Shown here: piece after piece, positions 18,407 to 25,734 of the stretch
Layout of the letters: each line of letters starts with the position of its first letter
Numbering within the stretch: position 1 is the first letter of the stretch
NCBI GenBank assembly: GCA_016712525.1
Contig: JADJQX010000007.1
Span: forward strand, 2,232,001 to 2,296,000
Direction: 5' to 3'
Length of the DNA stretch: 64,000 bases
From: Myxococcales bacterium
Lineage (GTDB): Bacteria > Myxococcota_A > Polyangia > Polyangiales > Polyangiaceae
Notes under the pieces: model-generated
The model's database searches: none
Told to the model about the DNA's origin: nothing
Seen by the model: only the letters and a program-made list of their open reading frames with translations
Program-made: the position numbers and the translations under genes

Positions 18407-18511
18407 CGCGGGGCGTTCTCGCCCGTACACGTGCCCGTGCCCGAAAAGGGTCACCCTCGTCGCTCCTGACGTGCACCTCACGCTGGGCTCCCCTCTCGTC
18501 TCGCCCGTACA

Positions 18512-18631
18512 CGTGCCCGTGCCCGTGCCCGACATAGGGCGGCTAGTTCATCCTCGTCGCTCGTGATCTACCCCGCGGAGCGCCACGCATCCCGCGTCGT
18601 CCCGCAGACGTCGGGCACGGGCACGGGCACG
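18512..18631. repeat. 22-bp perfect inverted repeat
   Basis: The arms are 18512-18533 and 18610-18631, built of GTGCCC and GGGCAC units ending GAC / GTC. They are separated by 76 bases. Because they are made of hexanucleotide repeats they can pair in several registers. The position between convergent genes suggests a transcription barrier, which is an inference. Confidence 0.8.
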
Positions 18632-18715
18632 GGCACGGGCACGCGGCAAGACGGGACACGCCAACCACCCCGCAGACGTCGGGCACGCGGCAAGACGGGA
18701 CACGCCAACCACCCC
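18600..18715. repeat. Imperfect tandem duplication with GGGCAC expansion
   Basis: Two copies of a unit that begins CCCGCAGACGTCGGGCAC and continues GCGGCAAGACGGGACACG into CCAACCACCCCG. The first copy (18601-18670) carries four extra GGGCAC units; the second (18669-18715) carries none. This looks like slipped-strand expansion. Confidence 0.75.
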
Positions 18716-18731
18716 GCGGGCACGGCCCCCG

Positions 18732-20015
18732 TCAGGCGCGCGGCGGGTCGGCTTGCACCGCGACCCACGCGAGATCGAAGGTGTCGCGGAGGTGGTCGGA
18801 CGCCCGCTTGCCGGCGTGCGCGTCGGCCTCGTGGGTGATCACGCGGGCCATCACGGCGTCTTGCCCGGCGCCGAGTGTCCACACGTGCAAGTCTTCGACA
18901 CTCTTCACATTTTCGACTTCGAGTAGGGCCGCGCGGAGCTCGTCCACCGGCAGGTGCTTCGGCACGGACTCGAGCAGCACGAAGAGCGCATCGCGAATCA
19001 GGCGGACCGCCCCGACCACCAAAATGAGGACGACGAGGAAGCTCGCGAGGGGGTCGACCCAGGACGGACCGCCGAGCTTCACGACGAGCGCCGCGAAGAG
19101 CGCTGCCACGGAGCCGAGGATGTCTCCCATGAGGTGGAGCCAGGCCCCGCGCAGGTTGAGCTGGTGCCCCTTCGCGTGGGCGGCGCGCGCGCGTTTGCCT
19201 TTCCCGTGGTCGTGGCCGTGGTCGTGGTCGTGGTGATCGTGGTCGTGACCATGATCGTGACCGTGGTGCGCGTGCCCCATGGCGCCGTGTAGGAGCCACG
19301 CGCTCACCCCGTTCACGAAGAGCGCCATGACCGCCACGACGAGCATGATGCTGCCCTTCGGGTCCTCCTCTCCGCGAAGGTGCCCGATGCTCTCGTGCAC
19401 GATCTCGACCGTGGCGAGCAGGATGAGCCCCGCGTTGAGCAGCGCCGCGAGGGGCTCGGCACGCCGGAGACCGAAGGTGAACCGCGAGGTAGGCGGGCGC
19501 GTCGCGAGGCGCATGGCGAAGAGGCTCATGCCGAGCGCGAAGACGTCCATCAGGAGGTGGAGGGCGTCCGCCTCGAGGACCGCGCTCTTCGCGAGGCGGG
19601 CCCCGACGAGCTCCCACACGAAGAAGGTCGAGACGGTGCCGAGCACCCACTTGAGGCGCCGCACCTGCTTCGCCTCGGCGGCCGAATAACCGCGGGCGTC
19701 GACCGGCTCGTGGGTGTGGCCGTCGGTCGGCAGGGGCCCGTGCTCGAGGTGGGTCGGGCCGTGATCGTGACCCGCGTGGCCGTGGTCATGATTCGCGTGG
19801 CCGTGGTCATGACCCGCGTGGCCGTGGTCATGACCCGCGTGGCCGTGGTCATGACCCGCGTGGCCGTGGTCATGACCCGCGTGGCCGTGGTCATGACCCG
19901 CGTGGCCGTGATCATGACCCGCGTGGCCGTGGTCATGACCCGCGTGGCCGTGGTCGCAGCCCGGGCCGTGCGAGGGCTCGCCATGCGAGGACTTCGTGCT
20001 CGTGCTGTCCGCCAC
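18732..20015 (-). CDS. CDF-family cation efflux transporter, His-rich
   Basis: This 427-residue protein is a cation diffusion facilitator that exports Zn2+ or similar metals from the cytoplasm by proton exchange. It has a long N-terminal tail of GHDHGHA heptads (about residues 20-95), six membrane helices, a second His/Asp-rich loop (HAHHGHDHGHDHDHHDHD) between helices IV and V, and a C-terminal cytoplasmic domain. HxxxD metal sites are seen in ALHLLMD and WLHLMGDILGS. The GTG start at 20015 has AGGTGG upstream; the far longer open frame is a shadow of the next gene. The substrate metal cannot be fixed from sequence, although the His loops favour zinc. Confidence 0.9.
   Translation of the reverse strand: MADSTSTKSSHGEPSHGPGCDHGHAGHDHGHAGHDHGHAGHDHGHAGHDHGHAGHDHGHAGHDHGHAGHDHGHANHDHGHAGHDHGPTHLEHGPLPTDGHTHEPVDARGYSAAEAKQVRRLKWVLGTVSTFFVWELVGARLAKSAVLEADALHLLMDVFALGMSLFAMRLATRPPTSRFTFGLRRAEPLAALLNAGLILLATVEIVHESIGHLRGEEDPKGSIMLVVAVMALFVNGVSAWLLHGAMGHAHHGHDHGHDHDHHDHDHGHDHGKGKRARAAHAKGHQLNLRGAWLHLMGDILGSVAALFAALVVKLGGPSWVDPLASFLVVLILVVGAVRLIRDALFVLLESVPKHLPVDELRAALLEVENVKSVEDLHVWTLGAGQDAVMARVITHEADAHAGKRASDHLRDTFDLAWVAVQADPPRA
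19774..19962 (-). repeat. 21-bp tandem repeat coding GHDHGHA heptads
   Basis: About nine nearly identical 21-base copies, one carrying an Asn in place of Gly and one differing at a single wobble base. The unit is a multiple of three, so copy number can change without breaking the frame. Confidence 0.85.
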
Positions 20016-20104
20016 GGGACGCCACCTACCCTTTTTGCGACGAGGTTGCAAAGGGTGACGCGTGGCGCGACCGACGAATCGGACGCGAGGCCCTCCTCGG
20101 AAGC

Positions 20105-21469
20105 TCAGAGCAGGAAGTCTTCGTCCGAGACGCTGAGGGTCGAGGTGGCGAGCACGCTGGACGTCTCGTCGTCGCGTTCGACGGCGAGGATGTAGAGCCC
20201 GTGCAGGATGGCGGGGTGCTCGCGGATGAGGCTCACGAACTCTTCGCGCGGCAGGTGGAGGGTGACCGTCGGGTGCACGGCGACGACGTCGGCGTTCGCG
20301 TCCCGCCGGAAGACCAGCGCGACCTCCCCGACCACGTCTCCGGCGCCGAGAGTCTTGATGACGAACGGCTCGCCGCCCTCTTCGTGCCCGATGACGGCGA
20401 CCTCTCCGGAGGCGATGAGGTGGAGCCCGCTCGTGGGTTTCCCCTCCTCGATGAGCTTGTCGCCCTTCTCGAAGACCCGCGTCTCGAAGCGCTCGACGAG
20501 CGACGGCCTGTCGGCAGGGTCGACCGCGAGGAGCACCTGGGAGGTGCGTACGAGGTTCGCGACCATGCGGCGGCGGCAGTGCGCGGCGAGCTCGATGCCG
20601 ACCTCCGCGCGCTTCTCGGCGACGGCCTCGAGCGCGTCGCGGCGGGCCATGAGCAAGATCGACGGGCGGCACGCGACCACGCTGGCCGCGCGTGGCGCAC
20701 GCGACAAAAGGGCCATTTCTCCGAAGAGCGCGCCGTTCGTGAGCCGAGCGAGGGTCACGTCGTCCCCCTCGTCGACCGTGCCGTGGCGACGGACCTCGAG
20801 CTCGCCACGTGCGACGATGTAAGCCTCGGCGCCCTCTTCGCCTTCGCGGATGACCTCCTTGCCCGCGGGCACGGTGAACATCTCGAAGCACTCGATGAGC
20901 GCCCGGAGGCCCTCCTTTTCGAGCGAGCTGAAGAGCGGGAGCGGCGAGAGCAGCGGCGGCTCCGAGTCGGCGAGCGACTCGTACTCCGTGCTCGCGTCGT
21001 GAACGATCTCGGTCACCTTCGACAGCAGCGCGGGGCCCGTGAGGAACGAGCTCAGCGGCTGGAACTCGGTGTTGCTGGGGAGCGGCGGCGGCGGAGGCGC
21101 GGCCGAGTCCGCGAGGCGCGGCGAGCCGAAGCAGAACGCAGCCGCGATCTCGTCGAGCATCTTGGTCACGTCGGCGCCGAGCGTGCGGAGATCTCCGACG
21201 GCGGCCACGGCGAGCGGGAGGTTGCCCGAGTCGATCGCGCGCTTGATGGCGAGCTCGAAGCCCTCGATCGCCGCCTCGGTGCGGCCCGAGTCCGCCAAGA
21301 GGCGGCACGTGAGGATAAGGGCGCTCGGCACCGACGCGTCTTGTTTGACGACCGCCGCGCTCCACCTGAGGGCCGCTTCGCGCTCCCCCGCGAGGAGCAG
21401 CGCCAAGGCACGATCCAGCGGCGAGTCGCTGTTGGCGGCGCCGGGAAGGTCCGGGGGAGAGGTTCGCAT
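20105..21469 (-). CDS. Protein with two cyclic-nucleotide-binding domains
   Basis: This 454-residue cytoplasmic protein has an N-terminal TPR-like helical part (about 15-120), a Pro-rich linker (PPPPPLPS) and two cNMP-binding beta barrels (about 180-300 and 315-430). Barrel 1 has GEEGAEAYIVARGELEV and LFGEMALLSRAPRAASV; barrel 2 has GKPTSGLHLIASGEVAV and VVGEVALVFRRDANADV. The FGEMALL/R pair in barrel 1 is the phosphate-binding cassette; barrel 2 has it in changed form. There is no DNA-binding domain or kinase, so it may be a sensor that works through protein contacts. A short gap separates it from the cation-efflux gene. Confidence 0.88.
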   Translation of the reverse strand: MRTSPPDLPGAANSDSPLDRALALLLAGEREAALRWSAAVVKQDASVPSALILTCRLLADSGRTEAAIEGFELAIKRAIDSGNLPLAVAAVGDLRTLGADVTKMLDEIAAAFCFGSPRLADSAAPPPPPLPSNTEFQPLSSFLTGPALLSKVTEIVHDASTEYESLADSEPPLLSPLPLFSSLEKEGLRALIECFEMFTVPAGKEVIREGEEGAEAYIVARGELEVRRHGTVDEGDDVTLARLTNGALFGEMALLSRAPRAASVVACRPSILLMARRDALEAVAEKRAEVGIELAAHCRRRMVANLVRTSQVLLAVDPADRPSLVERFETRVFEKGDKLIEEGKPTSGLHLIASGEVAVIGHEEGGEPFVIKTLGAGDVVGEVALVFRRDANADVVAVHPTVTLHLPREEFVSLIREHPAILHGLYILAVERDDETSSVLATSTLSVSDEDFLL

Positions 21470-21523
21470 GGTGGGGCGTCATCCTACACGAACCGGCAAA
21501 GCCCGGTGCAAGTTGCCGGGGCG

Positions 21524-22600
21524 TCAGCCGTCGTCGTCGTCGTCGGAGCCCCCGGCCGGGTGCGGCACAGGACCGCTCCGCCCCATGAACGCCGTCATGG
21601 CGCTCGCCGTCGCTTCGACCAGCGGCAAAACCTTGGGATAGTCCATGCGCGTCGGGCCGATGACCGCCACGCTCCCTGCGCTTTTGTTCCCGCTCGAGTA
21701 CGCCGCGCGCACGATGGCGAGCTGGCCGCCACCGAGCTCTCCGGCCTCTCGCCCGACCACCACGGTGGCGCCTTCGGCCGCCTGCGTCGCGTCGAGGAGG
21801 TGAACGAGGCGCTCGGTCTCGTCGAGGGCCGACACCACTCCCTTCATGCCCGACGCGTCGGAGAAGTCGATGTGCTCGAGCAGCTTCGCCCGCCCTTCGA
21901 TCACGACCTCCACCTCGCGCTCGCTCCCGACGTTGGCCACGGCGGCGCCACCGAGCTCGAACGCTTGTTTTCGGATGGCGTCGTGCTGAACGCGCTCGGT
22001 CGCGAGGCGCCGCGCGAAGAGCTCGGACAGCTCCCCGAGGGTACGCCCCTCGCCTACATCATCGAGAAGATTGTGGATTTTGATGAGGGTGTCTTCGTCG
22101 ACGGTGGCCTTGAGGAAGCGGTTTTGCACCTCGCCGTTCGACATGACGAGGACCGCGAGCAGCTCGCCGGGAAGCGTGCGGATGAACCGGAGGTGCTTCA
22201 ACGTGAGCGTCTCGGAGCGTGGGGCGACGACGACCGCGGCGGTGCCCGTGAGCTCCGAGAGGAGCTTGCCGGTCTCGCGGAGCACGCTCTGGTTCGGGGC
22301 GAGCTCGAGCAGGCGCGAGCGGATCCGGTGGTCCTCGTCTTTGGAGAGCTTCTGCACCTCCATCAGCGCGTCGATGAAGAAGCGGAAGGCCTTGTCGGTC
22401 GGGACGCGCCCGGCGCTCGTGTGCGGCTGGTGCAGGAACCCGGCCTCCTCGAGGTCGGAGAGCACGTTGCGGATGCTCGCCGGCGACAGCTCGATGCCCC
22501 GCTTCGAGAGCGTGCGGGAACCGACGGGCTCGCCCGTGGCGACGAACTCGGTCACGGCGGCGTAGAGGATTTGGCGCGCTCGAAGGCTAAGCTCGGACAT
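21524..22600 (-). CDS. hrcA: Heat-inducible transcription repressor HrcA
   Basis: HrcA represses chaperone operons by binding CIRCE elements and is active only when folded by GroEL. The 358 residues start MSELSLRARQILYAAVTEFVATGEPVGSRT, a typical N-terminal winged helix, followed by SPASIRNVLSDLEEAGFLHQPHTSAGRVPTD. The dimerisation and GAF-like parts fill the rest, ending IGPTRMDYPKVLPLVE, then an unusual Asp-rich tail. No CIRCE element, dnaK or grpE is adjacent. It is divergent from the extensin-like gene. Confidence 0.95.
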   Translation of the reverse strand: MSELSLRARQILYAAVTEFVATGEPVGSRTLSKRGIELSPASIRNVLSDLEEAGFLHQPHTSAGRVPTDKAFRFFIDALMEVQKLSKDEDHRIRSRLLELAPNQSVLRETGKLLSELTGTAAVVVAPRSETLTLKHLRFIRTLPGELLAVLVMSNGEVQNRFLKATVDEDTLIKIHNLLDDVGEGRTLGELSELFARRLATERVQHDAIRKQAFELGGAAVANVGSEREVEVVIEGRAKLLEHIDFSDASGMKGVVSALDETERLVHLLDATQAAEGATVVVGREAGELGGGQLAIVRAAYSSGNKSAGSVAVIGPTRMDYPKVLPLVEATASAMTAFMGRSGPVPHPAGGSDDDDDG

Positions 22601-22623
22601 GGGGGACAGCTCGGAGAATAGCA

Positions 22624-22638
22624 AAATCCACGGGATTT
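22624..22638. promoter_or_regulatory. Inverted repeat in hrcA upstream region
   Basis: AAATCC (22624-22629), three bases, GGATTT (22633-22638), within 40 bases of the hrcA start. It may be an operator for hrcA or for the divergent gene. It does not match the CIRCE consensus. Confidence 0.35.
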
Positions 22639-22684
22639 GCCCCGGGTGGCGCGCGCCCCCATGGAGGGCTATGGTTCGGGCGTC

Positions 22685-23482
22685 ATGCGAGCCCAGCGTC
22701 CCACGAAGAGCGCCCTCGCCGTGGCCGCCCTCGCGTCGGCGGCCGCGCTCCTCTCGCCTCCTGCCCAGGCGAGCCTGCCCGGAGAGGAGCCCCCGAGCGC
22801 CGACGAGCACGAGGCACCGCAACCTCAAGGCTCGGATCCTCCGGAGATCCCCCCGAACGCGCAGTCCACCCCCGCCGTGAGGTACGCTTCGCTGGGCCAA
22901 GTCGCGTGCGAGGCCGAGCTCCGCCGGCGCCACGTCCCGTTCGTGCGGGTCGAGGCCCGAGGGGTGCTCGCGCCCGTGCGCCTCAAGGGCCCGGTGTCGG
23001 GAGTCACCTTTCGTTCTCAAGTGCCGGAGCGGCAGCGGGCGACGTCGCCCTACGAGATCTTCGATTGTCGCCTCGTGCTCGCGCTCGACGACTTCGCGAA
23101 GCTCCTCGCGAAACAGGACATCGTCGAGGTGGTTCACTACTCGGCCTACCGGCCGCCCTCGGCGAAGAGCTGGGTCCCTGGAAAGATTGGCTCGCGCCAT
23201 GGCGGGGCCCTGGCTCTCGACGCAGGAAAGTTCATCAAGAAGGACGGCACCGTCCTCGACGTCGAGAAGGGCTTTCACGAGTGGATCGGGGCCCGCACCT
23301 GCGGCCCGGGCACCGGCCCGAGCCCACAGACCCCCGAGGCGCTGTCGCTCCGCAGCCTCGCGTGCGATTCCGCCCAGGGGCACCTCTTCAACGTCATACT
23401 CACCCCCAACTACAACTGGCCGCACCGGAACCACTTCCACCTCGAGGTCACCTCGGGTGTGAAGTGGTACATCGTCCACTGA
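22685..23482 (+). CDS. Secreted extensin-like / M15-type peptidase
   Basis: This 265-residue protein has a signal peptide (ALAVAALASAAALLSPPAQA), a Pro/Glu-rich linker and an extensin-like C-terminal domain related to D-Ala-D-Ala carboxypeptidases. Zinc-ligand candidates are H and D in SRHGGALALD and the late NHFHLEV. VVHYSAYRPPSAKSW and four Cys fit this family. It should act on peptidoglycan in the periplasm. The ATG at 22685 lacks a strong ribosome site; an earlier in-frame ATG at 22637 would place extra residues before the signal peptide. Confidence 0.8.
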   Translation: MRAQRPTKSALAVAALASAAALLSPPAQASLPGEEPPSADEHEAPQPQGSDPPEIPPNAQSTPAVRYASLGQVACEAELRRRHVPFVRVEARGVLAPVRLKGPVSGVTFRSQVPERQRATSPYEIFDCRLVLALDDFAKLLAKQDIVEVVHYSAYRPPSAKSWVPGKIGSRHGGALALDAGKFIKKDGTVLDVEKGFHEWIGARTCGPGTGPSPQTPEALSLRSLACDSAQGHLFNVILTPNYNWPHRNHFHLEVTSGVKWYIVH

Positions 23483-23552
23483 CCATCGCGCGCGGGCCCG
23501 AGGGCCGAACGGCCGTTTGCGCGGAGGCGCTGGCTCTGCCATTCTACGCCCC

Positions 23553-23879
23553 ATGACGGACGAGAAGGGGCGCTCCCCCGAGGGCCCGACGGAGGACGAG
23601 CTCGATCGCCAGGCGATCCTGGCGCGACGCAAGCGGTTCATCGGCGCGGCGCTCCTTGGCCTCGCGGGCGCGGCCGCGGTCGCGTGCTCCGACGCGATCG
23701 ATACCCCCAAGGGAGACGCCGGGACGGCCGACGCGGCCGCCGACGCGACGCCCCAACCGTGTTTGAGCCCGGTCGTCCCCCCGGAAGATGCCGGACGCGA
23801 CACGGGATCCGACACGGGCTCCGACGCGACGCCTCAACCCTGCCTGAGCCCCCTCCCCCCCGACGCCGGTCGAGACTGA
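23553..23879 (+). CDS. Small secreted paralogue 1 with PCLS motifs
   Basis: This 108-residue protein is the first of three tandem paralogues. An acidic N-terminus leads into LDRQAILARRKRFIGAALL, a Tat-like twin-arginine segment before a hydrophobic stretch ending in VACS. The rest is Asp/Ala/Pro/Gly-rich and unstructured in look. It contains two copies of TPQPCLSP, each followed after a few residues by DAGRD. The single Cys per motif, not paired, is unusual for an exported peptide. Function is unknown; modification or anchoring through the Cys is possible. One base separates its stop from the next start. Confidence 0.75.
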   Translation: MTDEKGRSPEGPTEDELDRQAILARRKRFIGAALLGLAGAAAVACSDAIDTPKGDAGTADAAADATPQPCLSPVVPPEDAGRDTGSDTGSDATPQPCLSPLPPDAGRD

Positions 23880-23880
23880 C

Positions 23881-24228
23881 ATGAGCGAACCGAAGGCCCC
23901 GAAATCGCCGCACGAGCCCGAGTCCGACGAGGACACCCGCGCGATCGTGGCGCGACGAGGGCGCTTCGTCGCCGCGGCCCTCACGGGGCTCACGGGCGCA
24001 GCGCTCGCGGCGGCCTGCGCGTCCGCCGAGGCGTGCCTCTCGATGATCGCGCCCGAACAAGACGCGGCGACCGACGGGGATCGGCCGGCCGACGCGACCG
24101 CCGACGCACCCCCGGTGCCATGTTTGTCGATCAAGCCGATCGACGACGCGGGCGACGCGGGCGACGCGAGCGACGCCGAGCCCATGCCGTGCTTGAAGAT
24201 CGCCCCCGACGCGGGCGATGGAGGGTGA
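23881..24228 (+). CDS. Small secreted paralogue 2 with CLS/CLK motifs
   Basis: This 115-residue protein shares with its neighbours the segment TRAIVARRGRFVAAALTGLTGAA and then three Cys-Leu motifs: AEACLSMI, VPCLSIKP and MPCLKIAP. They are spaced by acidic Asp/Ala/Gly linkers (DAGDAGDASDAEP). The stop codon is followed after one base by the ATG of paralogue 3. Function is unknown. Confidence 0.75.
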   Translation: MSEPKAPKSPHEPESDEDTRAIVARRGRFVAAALTGLTGAALAAACASAEACLSMIAPEQDAATDGDRPADATADAPPVPCLSIKPIDDAGDAGDASDAEPMPCLKIAPDAGDGG

Positions 24229-24229
24229 C

Positions 24230-24589
24230 ATGACCAAAGACGACACCCCCGAAGGTCGCGCGCCCACGCCCGACGGCGTGCCCGTGGACGACGATCGGCA
24301 GGCCATCCTCGCGCGACGAAGCCGCTTCGTGGCCGCCGCCGTCGTGAGCCTCACGGGTGCGGCGTTCGTCAACTGCGCAGCGTGCCTGTCGCCCTCCGAC
24401 CCCGACGTGCGTGACGCGGCGACGATCAGCGACGGGGGGAGTGACGCGACCGACGCCCGCCCCCAGGCGTGCCTCAGCATCGCACGTGACGCCGAGCCCG
24501 AGGGCGACGCCACGCTCGACGCCAAGAGCGACGCGACGCCGCAGCCGTGCCTCGTGCCTCCGCTGCCCGACTCCGGCCGCGACGAGTGA
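24230..24589 (+). CDS. Small secreted paralogue 3 with CLS/CLV motifs
   Basis: This 119-residue protein begins MTKDDTPEGR (ATG at 24230 with GGAGGG upstream; an ATG at 24218 is less likely). It has DRQAILARRSRFVAAAVVSLTGAA, a hydrophobic signal, and then AACLSPSDP, PQACLSIA and PQPCLVPP separated by acidic linkers. It ends LPDSGRDE, echoing paralogue 1. The stop overlaps the next GTG by 4 bases. Function is unknown. Confidence 0.75.
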   Translation: MTKDDTPEGRAPTPDGVPVDDDRQAILARRSRFVAAAVVSLTGAAFVNCAACLSPSDPDVRDAATISDGGSDATDARPQACLSIARDAEPEGDATLDAKSDATPQPCLVPPLPDSGRDE

Positions 24590-24852
24590 TCGACGACGAC
24601 GCCCCTGATGACCGCGCCGTCGCCGAACGGCGCTCGGAGCTCGTGGAGACCGCGCTGCGCGACGCGACGGCGAGCCGCCCCGTGCTCCTGCGAGGCGGAA
24701 AAGGCGAGCCCTCGCCCCTCCCCTGCCTGTCCGTCGCGCCCCCGCTCGAGCCGCGGCCCGTTCGGCGCGGCCTCTGGACCGCCGTCTCCTTGAGCCTGCT
24801 CTTCGTGCTCGCCGGTGCCGCCGGGTACATCGCCTTTCGGCGCCCCCGATGA
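24586..24852 (+). CDS. Small tail-anchored membrane protein related to the PCLS paralogues
   Basis: This 88-residue protein starts at a GTG that overlaps the preceding stop. DDRAVAERRSELVETALRDA resembles the leader of the three upstream paralogues. It has one LPCLSVAPPL motif, then a single membrane helix (GLWTAVSLSLLFVLAGAAGYIAF) with a basic tail, so the N-terminus should face the cytoplasm. It may be a membrane partner for the small secreted proteins. It overlaps the next gene by 4 bases. Confidence 0.7.
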   Translation: MIDDDAPDDRAVAERRSELVETALRDATASRPVLLRGGKGEPSPLPCLSVAPPLEPRPVRRGLWTAVSLSLLFVLAGAAGYIAFRRPR

Positions 24853-25715
24853 CCGAGGCGGAGAGCACCGAATGGCGACGCGCGTGCGGGCTCAGGTCCG
24901 CGACGGTGCGTGAGGAGCTCACGTTCTTCGCGCTCGGCGCCGTGCCGATAGCCCATGGATCGAGCACCGAGACGCGGGCGGCGAGCCTCGCGCACGTCGG
25001 GATCGGCCGAGGCTCCTCGGCCCGTGCCCCTTTCGAGGACGACCGCGACGCCTTGCTCGCGCTGTCGTCGACGGGGCTCCTCAACGCGCAGTGGCTCCCC
25101 GTGCTCGCCGCACCCGAGTCCGCCCGCCCGTGGCTCGTCGAGGCGGCCAAACGGCCGTTCGACGCGCTCGGCGAGGTCTCCGGCACGGACGCGGTGGTGC
25201 ACGGTCGCATGCGCCGGGCCGACACGAGGCTCTCCGAGCTCTTGCTCTGCGACATGGCGCTCGCCCACGACACCTTCGTGACCGACCTCTTGCCGACGGT
25301 GCAGGCCGACGCCCCGTCGCTGTCGCGGCTCGCGAGCACCCTCGCCGAGCTCGAGGCGACGTTCCCCGGGCTCGGACGCGCGAGCGTGGTCGCGACGGCG
25401 CTCCTCGGGCCCTCGGGGCGCGTCTTTCGGCTTTCGCAAACCATCGTATTCGTTGGATTTTCGCAGACTTTTCCTGACCCCGACGAGGCGGCGCTCCTCG
25501 CGCTCCACGAGGTGGCCGTGCTCGCCGCGAACGCGCCGTACGCCGAGGCCGAGCGCGCCGCGATCGACGCCATCGGGCACCTCGTCCAGGGCACGCGCTT
25601 CGAGCCCGTCTTCGCGCGACGGATAAGGCGGCTCGATCTCCGCGCGCTCGTCCCACGAGGCACCGTGGACGAGATCGAGCGCGCCGTGGTCGAGGAGCTG
25701 ACGCGCGCGCCGTGA
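24849..25715 (+). CDS. Hypothetical protein, last gene of PCLS operon
   Basis: This 288-residue soluble protein matches no family I know. It is Ala/Leu-rich and probably mostly helical, with no signal peptide, no membrane helix and no clear catalytic motif. The segment LSQTIVFVGFSQTFPDPDEAALLALHEVAVLAANAP is the most distinctive and is encoded by unusually AT-rich codons (25433-25475). Its ATG overlaps the stop of the membrane peptide gene, so it is translated with the four paralogues and may process or partner them; this is inferred from context only. It converges on the beta-flower gene with 19 bases between. Confidence 0.75.
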   Translation: MTEAESTEWRRACGLRSATVREELTFFALGAVPIAHGSSTETRAASLAHVGIGRGSSARAPFEDDRDALLALSSTGLLNAQWLPVLAAPESARPWLVEAAKRPFDALGEVSGTDAVVHGRMRRADTRLSELLLCDMALAHDTFVTDLLPTVQADAPSLSRLASTLAELEATFPGLGRASVVATALLGPSGRVFRLSQTIVFVGFSQTFPDPDEAALLALHEVAVLAANAPYAEAERAAIDAIGHLVQGTRFEPVFARRIRRLDLRALVPRGTVDEIERAVVEELTRAP

Positions 25716-25734
25716 GGCCAAACCTGTGCGCTCG

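Larger units (their letters stand above)
18407..18731. other. Repeat-rich non-coding region between convergent genes
   Basis: 325 bases with no supported gene. It holds two direct copies of a GCCCGTACACGTGCCCG element (18421 and 18503), each followed by a CTCGTCGCTC segment; a GGGCAC hexanucleotide array (five units, near 18613-18642); a 22-base perfect inverted repeat; and a tandem duplication of about 45 bases. The open frames through it are low-complexity shadows. Confidence 0.75.

Noticed and set aside
19756..19965. Plus-strand open frame with VAVVMTR repeats
   Set aside because: It is the reverse reading of the His-heptad repeats of the cation exporter.
22601..22684. CIRCE operator before hrcA
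   Set aside because: The sequence TTAGCACTC-N9-GAGTGCTAA or a near match is not present.
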